Source: Streptomyces sp. Tue 6430
Lineage (GTDB): Bacteria; Actinomycetota; Actinomycetes; Streptomycetales; Streptomycetaceae
Assembly (NCBI GenBank): GCA_021568835.1
Contig: JAKGSH010000004.1
Coordinates: forward strand, 1 to 64,000
DNA length: 64,000 nucleotides
Direction: 5' to 3'
Each line of letters starts with the position of its first letter. Within the stretch, counting starts at the first letter, position 1. A program made the translations under genes and the position numbers. The notes beneath the pieces were generated by a model. That model was given only the letters and a program-made list of their open reading frames with translations, was not told the DNA's origin and did not search any database. Shown here in pieces: positions 19,965-32,764 of the stretch.

Positions 19965-20584
19965 TCACCGCTCGGAGGCACGGGCCGCCCAGCGCCGCCG
20001 GACACCGTCCTCGTGCTCGGCCTGCTCCAGGGCCAGCTCGGTCCGGTCGAGCTCCTCCCGCAGGCGGGGATCCAGTGGCGCCGCAGGGCACGGACCCGGT
20101 GCCGGGTGCTGACGACCTCCGCGCCCATCAGCTCGGCGGCGTCGTGGGCGACGGCGTACTCCGCGGCGGCGCGCAGGGCGCGGGCGTAGACCGCCTCGGC
20201 GTGGACGAGGGCCGTGTTGGTGGGCGCGGCGGAGGCGGGGGTGCGGGCGGGCACCGTCACGGAGGCCGCGGCCGGGCGGCGTACCCCCAGGGAAGCGGTC
20301 CAGTCCACCGTGACCTCGGCGGGGCCGATGCCGGCCGCGGCCGCGTCGAGGGCCTGCTGTCCGCTGAGGAGCAGGCCCCGCAGCAGCCAGGTCTCGGCCT
20401 CGGACAGCAGGTCGCTCCATGCCCGGGCGGCCGCCTCCTCTGCCTGCACCAGCCGCCGGTGTTCGGTGCGCAGGACGCGGAGCTTGCGCTCCAGCAGGCC
20501 GGCGCCGCGCTCGGCCACGTCGAGGCTGCGCCGCAGCCGCAGCCGTCCGGCACGGCCGGGTGGCGTACGACGGGCGCCGGTCAT
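19965..20584 (-). CDS. ntpD: V/A-type ATPase subunit D (central shaft), one frameshift
   Basis: Central rotor shaft linking the A3B3 head to the C subunit. It begins with a basic segment ([20 protein letters not shown]) and a long helix (AGLLERKLRVLRTEHRRLVQ), the standard subunit D N-terminus. VVSTRHRVRALRRHWI then leads into the second coil; one base lost near 20070 puts RLREELDRTELALEQAEHED in frame. Repaired length is 206 residues, normal for D. The start ATG shares one base with the subunit B stop (TGATGA). Last gene of the operon. Confidence 0.88.
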
Positions 20585-22052
20585 CAGGACGCCTCCGCGT
20601 CACGCCCGTCGACGGCGTCACGGCCGTCGGAACGGCCGAGGTCGTCGGAACGGCCGAGGTCGTCGAGACGGCCGAGGTCCTTCGCCTCGTGGGCGTCGAG
20701 GAGATCGGCGGGGAGCATGGAGAGCTGGCTGCGGGGCAGCGTGAGCAGGGCGCGCCAGCCGCGTTCCAGTGCGTCGTCGAGGCTTCGCGACTCGTCGCCG
20801 CGCTGGTCGACGAAGTCGCGCAGGAACGCCTCGTCGAAGTCGAGGTAGCGGCGGTCGGTGGGGCTCAGCGCGGCGTGGCCGACCAGGTCCGCGAGGTCGC
20901 GGACCTGCCGGGCCCGGGCCAGGGCGGCCAGCAGCTGGGCCGCGACGTCGAGGTGGTCGTCACGGGTGCGGCCCGGGCCCGCGCCCTTGCGCATCAGCCG
21001 GGAGAGGGAGGACAGGGCGTCCAGCGGCGGGTACACGCCCCGCGCGTGGGTCAGGGCGAGAGCACGATCTGGCCCTCGGTGATGTAGCCGGTCAGGTCGG
21101 GGACCGGATGGGTGATGTCGCCGGCGGGCATGGTGAGCACCGGCAGCACGGTGACCGAGCCGGGACGCCCGCGGATGCGTCCGCAGCGTTCGTACAGGGA
21201 GGCCAGGTCGCTGTAGAGGTAGCCGGGGTAGGCGCGGCGGGCGGGGATCTCCCCGCGGGCGGCGGAGACCTCGCGCAGGGCCTCGGCGTACGTCGTCATG
21301 TCGGTCATGACGACCAGGACGTGCCGTCCCTCGGTGAAAGCGAGGTGTTCGGCGACGGTGAGCGCGATGCGGGGGGTGAGGATCCGCTCGATCACGGGGT
21401 CGTCGGCGGTGTTCAGCAGCAGGACCAGCTCCCCGGCCGCGGAGCGTTCCTCCAGGACGTCGCGGACGAAGGAGGCGTCGGCGTGGGTGAGCCCCATGCC
21501 CGCGAAGACGACGCTGAACGCCTCGCCGCCGACCGTGGCCTGCGCGGCGATCTGGGCGGCCAGTTCCAGGTGCGGCAGTCCGGCCACCGAGAACACGGGC
21601 AGTTTCTGCCCGCGGACCAGCGTGGTCAGGGCGTCGATGGCGCCGACGCCGGTGAGCACCGGTTCGGACGGCGGTTCGCGCCGCACCGGGTTGACGGGGG
21701 CGCCGCCCACCTCGGCCCGGTGGGCGGCGAGGACGGGTGGCCCGTCGTCGAGGGGGTCGCCGCGGCCGTTGCAGACGCGGCCGAGCCAGTCCGTGCCGAC
21801 GGGGACGCGCAGCGGGCTGCCCGTGAAGGCCACGCGGACGCCCCGCGGGTCCATGCCGGCGGTGCCCTCCAGCACCTGGACGACCGCCAGGCCGCGGTCG
21901 GCGTCCAGGACCACGCCGTGGCGCCGTTCGCCCGAGGCGAGGGTGAGGTGCGCGTACTCGTCCCAGCCGACCCCCGAGACGCCCTCGACGACCGCGAGCG
22001 GGCCCCGCAGTTCGCACACCGTCGTGTACTCGATCTCGCCGGACGGGCTCAC
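20584..22052 (-). CDS. ntpB: V/A-type ATPase subunit B (regulatory nucleotide subunit), one frameshift
   Basis: Non-catalytic partner of subunit A in the A3B3 head. [20 protein letters not shown] is the N-terminal barrel. The central part shows [40 protein letters not shown] and [20 protein letters not shown] with [20 protein letters not shown], all diagnostic for V/A-type B subunits, and no Walker A, as expected. The C-terminal bundle ([20 protein letters not shown]) follows in another frame after one lost base near 21060. Repaired length 489 residues. GTG start overlaps the A stop (GTGA). The extreme C-terminus holds a [16 protein letters not shown] repeat. Confidence 0.93.
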
Positions 22053-23806
22053 GGGCGCACCTCTCCCAGTCCGGCGAGCACGGCGTCGCGGCGCGCCGCC
22101 ACACCGGCGGCGTCGTGCGGTCCGGTGTCCTCCCGCGCGCGCAGCAACGGGCCGAAGTCGACGTCCTCGACCGACGTCGCCGGGACACCGGAGTCCACCA
22201 GTTCCCGGCAGCGGTCGACGACCGCCAGGACGGCGTCGGCCAGGGCGGCCGTCTTCTCCGGCCCGCAGTAGGCGTCCCGCTCCGACAGCGCGCTCTGCTG
22301 GAGCACGCCCTCCCGCACCAGCCGGCCCGCCAGCACGCTGACGCGCTCGCGCGCCGGGAGGGCGGCGATCCCGATGAGGTCCACCAGGTCGGCCAGCCGG
22401 TCGGCCTCCGCCAGTGCCGCTCCCACCCGGTCGCGGTGCCGGGACCACTGCGGGTCTCCGGCCGCCCGGTGGCCCGCGGCCAGCACGGGGACGTCCCGGG
22501 AGAAGGAGCCCGCCCAGGAGACCGCCGGGTAGTGGCGGGCGTAGGCGAGGTCGCGGTCCAGGGTCCACAGGCAGCGGACGAAGCGTTCGGTATGGGCCGT
22601 GACCGGTTCGGTCAGGTCGCCGCCGGGCGGGGACACCGCGCCGATCACGGTCACCGAGCCCCGGTCCCCGCCGAGTGTGGTCACCGCGGCGGCCCGCTCG
22701 TAGAAGGCCGCGATGGCCGAGGCCAGTCCGGCCGGGTAGCCCTCCTCCGCGGGCAGGGCGCCGGTACGGGAGGCGAACTCGCGCAGCGCCTCGGCCCACC
22801 GGGACGTCGAGTCGGCGATGACCACCACGTCCAGGCCCATGTCGCGGAAGTACTCGGCGACCGTCATCCCCGTGTGGACACTGGCCTCGCGCGCCATCAT
22901 CGGCATGTTGGAGGTGTTCGCGATCGTCACCGTGCGGTCCGCCAGGCGGCCGCCCGTGCGCGGGTCCCGGAGCTCCGACAGTTCGGTGATGACGTCGGCC
23001 ATCTCGTTGCCGCGCTCTCCGCAGCCCACGTAGACGATGACGTCCGCGTCGCACCACTTGGCGATCTGCTGGAGCAGCATCGTCTTGCCGGTGCCGAAGC
23101 CGCCGGGCACCGCGACGGTGCTGCCCCGGGCCACCGGAAGAGCAGGTCGATCACCCGCTGGCCGGTGTCGAGTGCCTCGCGGGTGTCGACGCGCTCCCGC
23201 ACGGGGCGGGGTCTGCGCACCGGCCACAGGGTGCCCAGCCCGACGTCGGTGCCGCCCACCACGGCCACGACGGCGTCCTGTGCCTGGTTCCCGGCGGCGG
23301 CGATCCATGTCACCGTGCCGCCGCGGCCGGGTGGCACGAGGACCTTCAGCCGTGCCGGTCCCGCGCCCGCGACCTCTGCGAGCGGCTGCCCCTCGGCCAC
23401 TTCCCGGCCCTCCGCCACGAGGGGGGAGAAGGTCCAGGTGCGTTCGGCCGGCGCGGTCCGCCGCGTGCCCGGCAGCAGCCAGTCGCCGGCGGCGTCCAGC
23501 GGCGCAGCAGTCCGTCGAAGACCCCGCCGAGGAGCTGCGGTCCGAGCCCCACCGACAGCGGCCGGCCCCGGGCAGCGCCGGCTGTCCCGGAGCGAGCCCG
23601 CCGGTGTCCTCGTACGCCTGGACGGTGACCACGTCGCCGCTGATGGCCACGACCTCGCCGGACAGTCCGGCGGGGCCGACGGAGACGAGGTCGTACATCG
23701 CGGTGCCGTCCGCGTACTCGATCTCGACCAGGGGCCCGGTGACGCGCAGGATCCGGGAGGCCGGCCGCCCGGCGGCCGGCGTGTCCGTCCCGGTGGACGC
23801 CGTCAC
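22049..23806 (-). CDS. ntpA: V/A-type ATPase catalytic subunit A (three frameshifts)
   Basis: Catalytic ATP-hydrolysing subunit. [20 protein letters not shown] is the N-terminal barrel. The V/A-specific insert region includes [20 protein letters not shown]. The P-loop reads GGFGTGKT (canonical GPFGSGKT), followed by [18 protein letters not shown] and [18 protein letters not shown], unmistakable subunit A motifs. [20 protein letters not shown] and a full C-terminal domain follow. Losses near 23570, 23505 and 23145 restore 586 residues, the usual length. Start chosen at GTG 23806 because it overlaps the subunit E stop (GTGA); GTG 23815 is an alternative. Confidence 0.95.
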   Translation of the reverse strand: MTASTGTDTPAAGRPASRILRVTGPLVEIEYADGTAMYDLVSVGPAGLSGEVVAISGDVVTVQAYEDTGGLAPGQPALPGAGRCRWGSDRSSSAGSSTDCCAAGRRRRLAAAGHAADRAGRTHLDLLPPRGGGPGSGRGAAARRGRGRGTGTAEGPRATRPRRHGDMDRRRREPGTGRRRGRGGRHRRRAGHPVAGAQTPPRAGARRHPRGTRHRPAGDRPALPVARGSTVAVPGGFGTGKTMLLQQIAKWCDADVIVYVGCGERGNEMADVITELSELRDPRTGGRLADRTVTIANTSNMPMMAREASVHTGMTVAEYFRDMGLDVVVIADSTSRWAEALREFASRTGALPAEEGYPAGLASAIAAFYERAAAVTTLGGDRGSVTVIGAVSPPGGDLTEPVTAHTERFVRCLWTLDRDLAYARHYPAVSWAGSFSRDVPVLAAGHRAAGDPQWSRHRDRVGAALAEADRLADLVDLIGIAALPARERVSVLAGRLVREGVLQQSALSERDAYCGPEKTAALADAVLAVVDRCRELVDSGVPATSVEDVDFGPLLRAREDTGPHDAAGVAARRDAVLAGLGEVRP

Positions 23807-24350
23807 TCCTCCCACAGCGTCCGCACCTCCGCTTCCATGCCGTCCAGGGCGCGCTCGGCCAGCGCGGTCAGCGACAGGTCGACCCGCTTGCCGGGGATCC
23901 GGGCCACCACTCCCCCGTCGGCGGGCTCGGTGACCTCGGCGTCCGGGCCGAGGAGCGTGCGGGCGCGCTGTTCGAGGCGCTCGCGCAGAGCGGCGTAGCC
24001 GTCGGCCCGGCGCAGTTCCCGGACTCGTCCGGCGGCCCGGCGGCGCAGTTCCTCGTACGGTTCGCGCCGGGCGGACAGCGTGCGGGACCTGGCCTGCCGG
24101 CGGGCCGCGACGAGGCGGTCCCGGGCGGCGTCGGCGCCGTCGGCCCGGCCCTGCCGCCGGGCCTCCTCGAGGATCGAGCGGGCCTGGTCCTCGGCCTGGC
24201 CGACGCGGGCGGCGGCCTCCTCCTCGGCGCGGGCGGAGAGTGCCTCCGCGTCGGCGTGGGCGGTTCGCAGCAGCTCGGTCCGGACCGGGTGGAGGGCGTC
24301 GGCCGGGTCCGGTCCGGGGGCGTGCGCGGTGCGGTCGGCGGCCCGGGACG

Positions 24351-24354
<4 letters not shown>
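23803..24354 (-). CDS. ntpE: V/A-type ATPase subunit E (peripheral stalk)
   Basis: 183 residues, intact. The N-terminal half is a long Ala/Glu/Arg coiled coil (EALSARAEEEAAARVGQAED; RSILEEARRQGRADGADAAR). A globular C-terminal domain ends in VDLSLTALAERALDGMEAEV, the usual end of V/A subunit E. Together with the G/H-like protein at 28051 it would form the peripheral stalk. Start ATG overlaps the F stop by four bases; stop overlaps the A start. Confidence 0.88.
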
Positions 24355-26478
<2,124 letters not shown>

Positions 26479-26492
<14 letters not shown>

Positions 26493-27438
26493 GGAGCACC
26501 TCCCCGGCCCGGTCTCCCGGCCCGCCACCCCGTGCGGCCAGTTCCAGCGCGCCGCGGGTCCGCCACGCGTCGACCGACAGCAGGGCGGCGGCTCCCACGA
26601 CCGGCCGGGGGCCGAAGCGGGCCCGGCGCAGCAGTTCCCGGCCGTCCCCTTCGACCGTGTCCCACCACCGGGCCTCCGCCCGCCAGAGGTCCGCCGCGTC
26701 GTCGACGTCCTCCAGCACCCACCGGGCGGTGGCCGGCAGCGCCTGCCGGAATTCCGGGTACGACCCGGCGGCCACCGCGCGGGGGCCGAGCAGGCGGGCC
26801 GCCCGGTGGGCGGAGACGTCCGGCATGCGGCGGCCGACGACGAAGACCTCGCGCCCGAGGAGCAGGGCGAGCCGGGCGGCCGCCCAGCGCCGCGCGTCGG
26901 GAGCGGCGGCGGCGAGGCGCAGGGCGGCCGAGACCCGCATGCCGGTGGCGATCGCGGCCGGTGCCTCGCCCCCGGGGTCGCCCCAGGCGGAGGCCGCCAG
27001 CGCGGTGCGCAGTTCCGCCGGCGAACGCGTGGCGGCGACCCGCGTCCAGGCGATCGTCAGCGCGCCCAGGCGGTAGGGCGCGGGGTGGACGCGTTGCCCG
27101 CCCGGGGGTTCCGGGCCGGCCGTGAGCGCGCTCAGACGGTGTTCGGTGTTGGAGATCTCGAATCCGGCGGCGAGGGCCCGGACGGCGTCCGTGCCGTCGG
27201 CCGGCTGCCAGCCGGCGAGGATCCGCAGATGCCACAGCAGGGTCGCCGAGACGGCACGCTGGGCTTCGGCGGGCGTGCTGCCCGCAGTGACGTCGTGCCG
27301 GTACGGGGTGACCGCCAAGTAGCGCAGCGCGTCGTCGAGTTCGCGCGCGGACGCCACCCGGCCGATGCCCTCGGCACCCAGGCACCTGGTCCGCAGCGCC
27401 CGCGCCCGCGTCACACCCGCCACCCGGCCCGCCCCCAT
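26479..27438 (-). CDS. ntpC: V/A-type ATPase subunit C (AC39-like, socket between shaft and ring)
   Basis: 319 residues, intact, mostly helical. ARALRTRCLGAEGIGRVASA at the start and three repeated helical modules are consistent with the trihelical AC39/NtpC fold (EAQRAVSATLLWHLRILAGW; EFRQALPATARWVLEDVDDA). Sequence conservation in this family is low, so the call rests partly on its place between the stalk and I genes. Start ATG 27438 shares one base with the preceding stop (TGATG). Confidence 0.78.
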
Positions 27439-28051
27439 CAGGGATCCCCTGCCTGTGGTGCCTGTGGTGCCTGTGGTGCCTGTGGTCTCCGCGAGCTCCC
27501 CGGCTCCTGGGCCCGGGGGTCTTCCGGCGGTACGGCGGACGGCTCCCCGACCCGGTCGCCTCCCGGCAGCACACCCGACGACTCCCCCACCCGCTCGCCC
27601 CCGGCGGCACGGCCGTCGTCCCGTCCGCCGCGAGGTCCTCGAGCACCAGGGCGAGCACCCGGTCGACGAGCACGGGGATCCGGTCACCGGCACGGTCGCG
27701 CACGGCGGTCGCCTCGCGTTCCGCCTCGGCGAGCAGTGCCGCGGCCTCGTCGTCGGCCGCGCGCCGTACCTGCTCGGCGGCGCGCGCCCGCACCCCGCGG
27801 GCCTCCTCGCGCGCCGCGGCCACGATGGCCTCGGCCTGCTGTTCGGCCGCACGGCGGCGCGCGGCGGCGGCGGCCTCGGCCCGTTCGCGTACGCGGCGGG
27901 CCTCCTCCTCCGTCTGTTCGAGCCGAGCCAGGGGCGGTACGAGTTCGGCACGGAGTTCGGCGGAACGGTCCGCGGGGACACCGCCCGGTGCGGGCCGGCC
28001 CGGCGAGGCCGCCGGCCGGAACCGCGTCAGGAAGTCCCGGAAACCCGTCAC
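27438..28051 (-). CDS. V/A-type ATPase peripheral-stalk subunit G/H-like, first gene of operon (one frameshift)
   Basis: About 204 residues from GTG 28051 behind GGAGGAG. Residues about 30-140 are an unbroken coiled coil (ARLEQTEEEARRVRERAEAA; AEQQAEAIVAAAREEARGVR), as in V/A subunit G/H, the partner of E in the peripheral stalk. Restoring one G in the run near 27600 gives a Pro/Gly/Glu-rich tail that ends in four PQA repeats and GDP, with TGA overlapping the C start. The tail is encoded by a perfect 9-bp tandem repeat. The coiled-coil family call is firm; the exact subunit letter is inferred. Confidence 0.75.
27451..27486. repeat. 9-bp tandem repeat, four perfect copies, inside the stalk gene
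   Basis: GCCTGTGGT x4 on the plus strand, read on the minus strand as Pro-Gln-Ala repeats at the C-terminus of the stalk subunit. The array lies next to the subunit C start and could vary in copy number without breaking the frame. Confidence 0.9.
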
Positions 28052-28219
28052 ACGCTCTCCTCCGAATGAACCAGGCCCCGTTCTCCAGTCTCCCCGGTGG
28101 GCGGTGGCCTGTCGCGTCGTCCCGGCCGCCCGTCCCCGGCGGGGCGTCGGCCCGGAGGCCGCGGTGACTGATCGGTGCGAGACCGAGCCCACGGCGAACG
28201 GCGTTCCCGGGAGGCAGCC
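28052..28219. promoter_or_regulatory. Divergent promoter region of the V-ATPase operon and BON gene
   Basis: The only space for the V-ATPase operon promoter. It contains a dyad TCGGT-GCGAG-ACCGA (28171-28185) and a GC-rich near-dyad GGGGCGTCGGCCC (about 28141-28153). No match to a known operator is certain. Confidence 0.4.
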
Positions 28220-28640
28220 GTGAGCGACTTCGAGCACAGCTCGGCGGAGCACGAAGCCCGCCACACCACTCCGGGCCGCGCCTGGACCCCCGAGGAGACG
28301 CTTCGCCAGGACCTCCTGCGCCGCTGCCTCGGGGCCGTGGCCGGCGCCGCGTCGGCGCGGAGCGCCGAGCGGGCCGGGCCTCCTCACGGCCCGGTACGAC
28401 CTGCTGCGTGCCCTGATCCGTGACGACGCCGAGATCCGAGCCGAGGTCGAGTCGCTGGTCGGCCGGCACCTGCTGGATCCACGCACCGTCGAGGTCACCG
28501 TGGAGCAGGGCGTGGTGACCGTGGCGGGGAAGCCGGACAAGCCGGACAAGGTGGTCGAGGCGGTCGTCCCCGAACTGCCGGCCTCCGTGCGGAGCATCGA
28601 CGACGTGGTGGGGGTCGTCGACGACATCGAGGCGGTCTGA
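28220..28640 (+). CDS. BON-domain protein (frame change)
   Basis: GTG start behind GGGAGG, beginning VSDFEHSSAEHEARHTTPGR. The C-terminal half in a second frame (LTARYDLLRALIRDDAEIRA; VEVTVEQGVVTVAGKPDKPD; RSIDDVVGVVDDIEAV) is a BON domain: beta strand VEVTVEQGVVTVAG with the conserved Gly. The frame change near 28370 needs either one extra G or two missing bases. About 140 residues in all. Probably a cell-envelope or adaptor protein of the stress island; it is divergent from the V-ATPase. Confidence 0.72.
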
Positions 28641-28754
28641 GCCGGTCGCGTCCACGGCGGACACGTCACGAAGGGCCCGTCATGCCGAGGGCACATCACG
28701 CGGGGGTTGTCACTCGGGGGTCTGTCACGCGGAGGGTTCGTCACTCGGGGGCCG

Positions 28755-29005
28755 TCAGCCCGCGCGGGCGACGAGGAAGTCGGCGCTGCCGGACAGGGTC
28801 GTCAGCCGGGGTGCGTCCTCGTCCTCGATGCGGACTCCGGACCGTTCGCTGAGCGCCTCGACGAAACTCAGGAAGTCCAGCGAGTCCATCTCCAGCGCGT
28901 CGCGGAACGCCTCGTCGGGCCCCAGGGCGGCGACATCGGCGCCGGGACGACCCGGGAGATCGACTCCCGCACCATGTCCAGTGCCTCGGTTCGGTTGATG
29001 TTCAC
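28755..29005 (-). CDS. Acyl carrier protein (one frameshift)
   Basis: About 83 residues from GTG 29005, overlapping the E2 stop (GTGA). [20 protein letters not shown] is helix 1. After one C lost near 28945, ALGPDEAFRDALEMDSLDFL carries the DSL phosphopantetheine site at the start of helix 2, followed by LSFVEALSERSGVRIED. This is a typical discrete ACP. Its place as last gene of a 2-oxoacid dehydrogenase operon, with no ketosynthase or other fatty-acid gene nearby, is unusual. It might accept the acyl group or be needed for lipoate/octanoate supply to E2 (inference). Confidence 0.85.
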
Positions 29006-30665
29006 AGTCGCTCCGGATTCTGCAGGAGGCGGGTGACCGCCGTGAGGTAGCGGGCGCCGACGGCGCCGTCGGTCGCCCGGTGGTCGGCCGAGAGGGTCGC
29101 GGTGACGACGGGCCGCACGCCCAGCAGGCCGTCGACGGCGCACGGCCGGTCGACCACCCGCCCGAAGCCGACGAGGGCCACCTGCGGCGGGTGGATCACT
29201 CCGAACACGGCCTCGACGCCCTGGTCCCCGAGGTTGGTGACCGTGATCGTGGCGTCCGAGACCTCGGACCCCCGCAGCCGGCCGGTACGGGCCCGGGTGA
29301 CCAGGTCCTTCAGGGACGTCATCAACCGCGGGAGTGCCAGGGTGTCGGCGTGGTGCAGCACGGGCGCGACGAGTCCTCCGCCGCGCAGCGACACGGCCAC
29401 GCCGAGGTGTACGCCCTCGCCGGCCGTGAAGCGGTCGTCGGTCCAGAACCCGTTCAGCTCGGACACCTCCCGGGCCGCCAGGGCCGTCGCCTTGAGCAGC
29501 AGGCGGCGGGGAGCAGCCGTTCACCGACCGGGCTGCGCCGGTTGTGCTCGCGCAGCCAGTCCGTCGCGGCGGCCATGTCCACGGTGGTGGAGAGGTAGTA
29601 GTGGGGGATGTCCGGTTGGCACGGCTCATCAGTCCGGCGATCGCACGGCGCATGGCCGCACCCCGGGCGCCGGCCCCCTGCGCGGCCGGCGGACGTTCCC
29701 CGCGGGAGGGGGAGCCTGCGCGTCGGGCCGACGTTCCGTCGCGGGACGTGCCGGAGCCGCGTCCGCGGGCGAGGCGGGAGCCGCCGGCCTGCGGGCCGCC
29801 CGCGTACGTCCGCGGCGCGGACGGCCGAGTCCCTGCCCGTCCCGGACACCGTGGTCAGGTCGACGCCCGTCTCGGCGGCGAGCCGCCGGGCGAAGGGCGT
29901 GGCCCGCACGCGCGAGCGCCGGGTGACGGACCGGGCGGCCGCCGCTTCCTCGACGTCGGTCCGGGTGACCCGCCCTCCGGGTCCGGACCCGTGCAGCGTC
30001 TCCAGGTCGACGCCGCTCTCCTCCGCCAGGTGGCGGCCAGGGGGCCCGCCTCCAGGTGGCCGCCCTGCCGCGCGGCGGCCGGCGCCGGGGCCGGGGCGGT
30101 GGCGGCTCCGGGAGGCGGCGGGGGCGACGGGGGCGGCTGCTCGGAGGCTCGCCCTTCTTCGGCGCGCGGCGGGCCGCTCGACGCTTCTCCGCCTTTTCGG
30201 CCTTCTTGGTCTTCTCGCTCTTCTCGCTCTTCTCGGCCTGGGCGACCTGGATGACCTGGGCGACCCGAGCGGCCTGGGCACTCTCCCCGGCCCTCTCGGT
30301 CCGTACCGTGCCCACGGCGGCCCGTTCCGTGCCCACGGCGGTCCGTTCCGTGCCCGCCGGCTGCCCGTCCTCGCGGGGGGTCGGGGTCCGGGGCGGCTCC
30401 CCCTTCCCCGCCGGCCCGCCGGGCGTCTTCGCCCCGGCCCGATGAGCGCGAGCGGTGTGCCCACCGGCACCGTCGTGCCGGGTTCGACGAGCAGCTCGGT
30501 CACGGTCCCGGTGGCGAAGCACTCCACCTCGATGGTCGACTTCGCGGTTTCGACCACCGCGACCGGATCGCCCCGGTGGACGGGGTCGCCCGGTGCCACC
30601 AGCCACTCCAGGAGGATGCCCTCGTCCATGTCGGCGCCGAGGGAGGGCATGGTGAACTCGGCCAT
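29002..30665 (-). CDS. E2 component (dihydrolipoamide acyltransferase) of a 2-oxoacid dehydrogenase complex (about seven frameshifts)
   Basis: Core acyltransferase. Residues 1-80 are a lipoyl domain ([40 protein letters not shown], lipoyl-Lys in ETAKS). A long Lys/Ala/Glu-rich linker follows. Then there are two E3-binding domains: [20 protein letters not shown] and [20 protein letters not shown]. The catalytic domain has [38 protein letters not shown] and the active-site [17 protein letters not shown] (DHRxxDG). The segments sit in all three frames in the right order; single-base losses, mostly in the linker and near 29650 and 29510, restore about 556 residues. It follows E1-beta after 2 nt. 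Confidence 0.88.
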
Positions 30666-30667
30666 GG

Positions 30668-31664
30668 TCAGTCCACCGCCCGGTGGGCGGCCGCGACGAT
30701 GTCGGCGGTCTGCGGGAGGGCGGCCTCCTCCAGCTGCCTGGCGTAGGGCATGGGCACCTCCGCGCTGCAGACCCGCTCGACCGGCGCGTCCAGCTCGTAG
30801 AACGACTCCTCGGCGATGCGGGCGGACACCTCGGCGGCGAAGCTTCCCGTCCGCCAGGCCTCGTCGACGACCACCGCGCGATGGGTGCGGGCCACGGAAG
30901 CGGCGACGGCCCCGGCGTCGAACGGCCGGAGCGTGCGCAGGTCGATCACCTCGGCGCTGATGCCCGCGGCGGCCAGCTCGTCCGCCGCGGCGAGGGTCTT
31001 GGGCAGCGAACCGCCGTAGGTGATCAGGGAGATGTCGGTGCCGGACCTGCGGATCGCGGCGTGGTCGAGGTCCACGGGGTCGGTGCCGGGGAGGAGGTCG
31101 CCGGAGGCGTTGTAGAGGCTTCCGTGCTCGAAGATCAGGACCGGGTCGGGGTCGGCGAGCGCCGGAGCGAGCATGTGGCGCGCGTCGTCGACGGTGGCGG
31201 GGCCAGGACGCGGATGCCGGGATGTGCGCGTACCAGCCCTCCAGGCTGTGCGAGTGCTGGGCCGCGAGCTGCCGGCCGGCGCCCGTGGTCATGCGGATGA
31301 CGAGCGGTACGGGCAGCTGGCCGCCCGACATGTGCAGCAGGGTGGCCGCGTTGTTGAGGATCTGGTCGAGGGCGAGCAGGCTGAAGTTGACGGTCATGAT
31401 CTCGACGATCGGCCGCAGCCCGGCCAGGGCGGCGCCGATGCCGGCGCCCACGAACGCGGACTCCGACAGCGGGGTGTCGCGCACGCGCGCGGGGCCGAAC
31501 TCCTCCAGCAGGCCGAGGCTGACGCCGAAGCACCCGCCGTAGCGGCCCACGTCCTCGCCCATCAGGAAGACGCGGTCGTCCGAGCGCAGGGCGTCCCTGA
31601 GGGCCTCGCGCATCGCTTCCCGGTAGGTCGTCCTCGCCGCCTCCGGCGGCCCGCCGTCCCCCAT
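30668..31664 (-). CDS. E1-beta subunit of a 2-oxoacid dehydrogenase complex (two frameshifts)
   Basis: Transketolase-like beta subunit. [40 protein letters not shown] and [20 protein letters not shown] are standard; the Glu in GED contacts thiamine diphosphate. [18 protein letters not shown] precedes two lost bases near 31200. The rest follows: [56 protein letters not shown]. Repaired length is 332 residues, normal for PDH/acetoin/branched-chain E1-beta. It starts 2 nt after the E1-alpha stop. Confidence 0.9.
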
Positions 31665-31666
31665 GG

Positions 31667-32764
31667 TCAACTCGCCTCCCTCGCGGCGCTGGTGACGTGG
31701 TGCAGGAGGTGCTCCACCGGTTCCTCGGGTGCCTGCTCGGCCGCCTCCACGGCATGGTCGACCTCGGCGGCGACCCGGCGCTCGATGCCGGCGAGCGTCT
31801 CGTCGACCGGCCCGCCGTCCTCGCGCATGCGGTCGAGGAGCCGGGTGATCGGGTCCCGGTCCTTCCACCGTTCGATCTCCGCCTTGCCGCGGTAGCGGTC
31901 CGGGTCGTACATGGAGTGGGCGCGGAAGCGGTAGGTGCGCAGTTCCAGGAAGTGCGGCCCGGCGCCGGCCCTGACGGCCTCGGCGGCCCGGCGGGCGGCC
32001 TGCTCCACGGCCTCGACGTCCATGCCGTCGACGGCCCAGGCGACCATGCCGTACGAGGCGGCCCGCATGGCCAGGTCGGTCTGCGCCTCGTGCCGGTCCA
32101 GGGCGGTGCCCATGGCGTAGAGGTTGTTCTCGCAGACGAGCAGCAGGGGCAGCCGCCACAGGGCCGCGAGGTTCGCCGTTTCGTGGAACTCGCCCTCGGC
32201 GAAGGCGCCGTCGCCGAAGAAGCAGCAGGTGACGCGGCGGTCCGCGCGCATGCGGTCGGCGAGTGCGAGGCCGGCGGCCAGGGGGAGGCCGCCGGCGACG
32301 ATCGCGTTGCCGCCGTAGAAGCGCCGGCCGGCGTCGAAGAGGTGCATGGAGCCGCCCGGCCGCCGCTGCACCCGGTCGTCCTCCCGTACATCTCGGCCAT
32401 GACGGCCTCGGAGGTGATGCCGCGGGCCAGGGCGTGGCCGTGTTCGCGGTAGGTGGCGACGACCGCGTCCTGGGGTGTCAGTGCCTCGTTGACGCCGACG
32501 GCGACGGCCTCCTCGCCGATGTACAGGTGGACGAAGCCGCGGATCTTCGTGGCGCTGTACAGCTCGACGCACCGTTCCTCGAAGCGCCGGATGCGCACCA
32601 TGGCCTCCAGCAGGTCCGTGCGGTGCGCGGCGCCGGGGCGGCCGGCCGGGGCGGGGTGCTCGTCGTCCGCGCGGTCGTCGGGACGGGTCCGCGGCCTTCC
32701 GAGCCGCCGGGTCCTTCCGGGCCGCCGGGGTCTTCCGCGGGCGGGTGGTGCGGGGCGGGCTCAT
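31667..32764 (-). CDS. E1-alpha subunit of a 2-oxoacid dehydrogenase complex (frame changes)
   Basis: Thiamine-diphosphate-dependent dehydrogenase subunit. [20 protein letters not shown] and [20 protein letters not shown] open the fold. [20 protein letters not shown] and the ThDP motif [20 protein letters not shown] (GDG...N) follow, then [20 protein letters not shown], the phosphorylation-loop region. An Arg/Lys/Pro-rich N-terminal extension ([20 protein letters not shown]) is in another frame; two losses near 32640-32700 and one near 32370 give about 366 residues. The ATG at 32764 overlaps the synthetase stop (ATGA). Pyruvate, acetoin or branched-chain substrate cannot be told apart by eye. 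Confidence 0.88.
   Translation of the reverse strand: MSPPRTTRPRKTPAARKDPAARKAADPSRRPRGRRAPRPGRPPRRRAPHGPAGGHGAHPALRGTVRRAVQRHEDPRLRPPVHRRGGRRRRRQRGTDTPGRGRRHLPRTRPRPGPRHHLRGRHGRDVREDDRVQRRPGGSMHLFDAGRRFYGGNAIVAGGLPLAAGLALADRMRADRRVTCCFFGDGAFAEGEFHETANLAALWRLPLLLVCENNLYAMGTALDRHEAQTDLAMRAASYGMVAWAVDGMDVEAVEQAARRAAEAVRAGAGPHFLELRTYRFRAHSMYDPDRYRGKAEIERWKDRDPITRLLDRMREDGGPVDETLAGIERRVAAEVDHAVEAAEQAPEEPVEHLLHHVTSAAREAS

Noticed and set aside
20584..23806. F-type ATP synthase alpha/beta or a type III secretion/flagellar ATPase
   Set aside because: A-subunit insert and CGERGNE, the B-subunit motifs without P-loop, and the I, C, D and K partners are specific to V/A-type enzymes.
27451..27486. Tandem repeats as a CRISPR array
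   Set aside because: Units are 9 bp with no spacers; the same holds for the arrays at 40945 and 54899. No cas genes are present.
28755..29005. ACP as a sign of a polyketide or fatty-acid synthesis cluster
   Set aside because: No ketosynthase, acyltransferase or other biosynthetic gene within the window; overlaps tie the ACP to the E2 gene.
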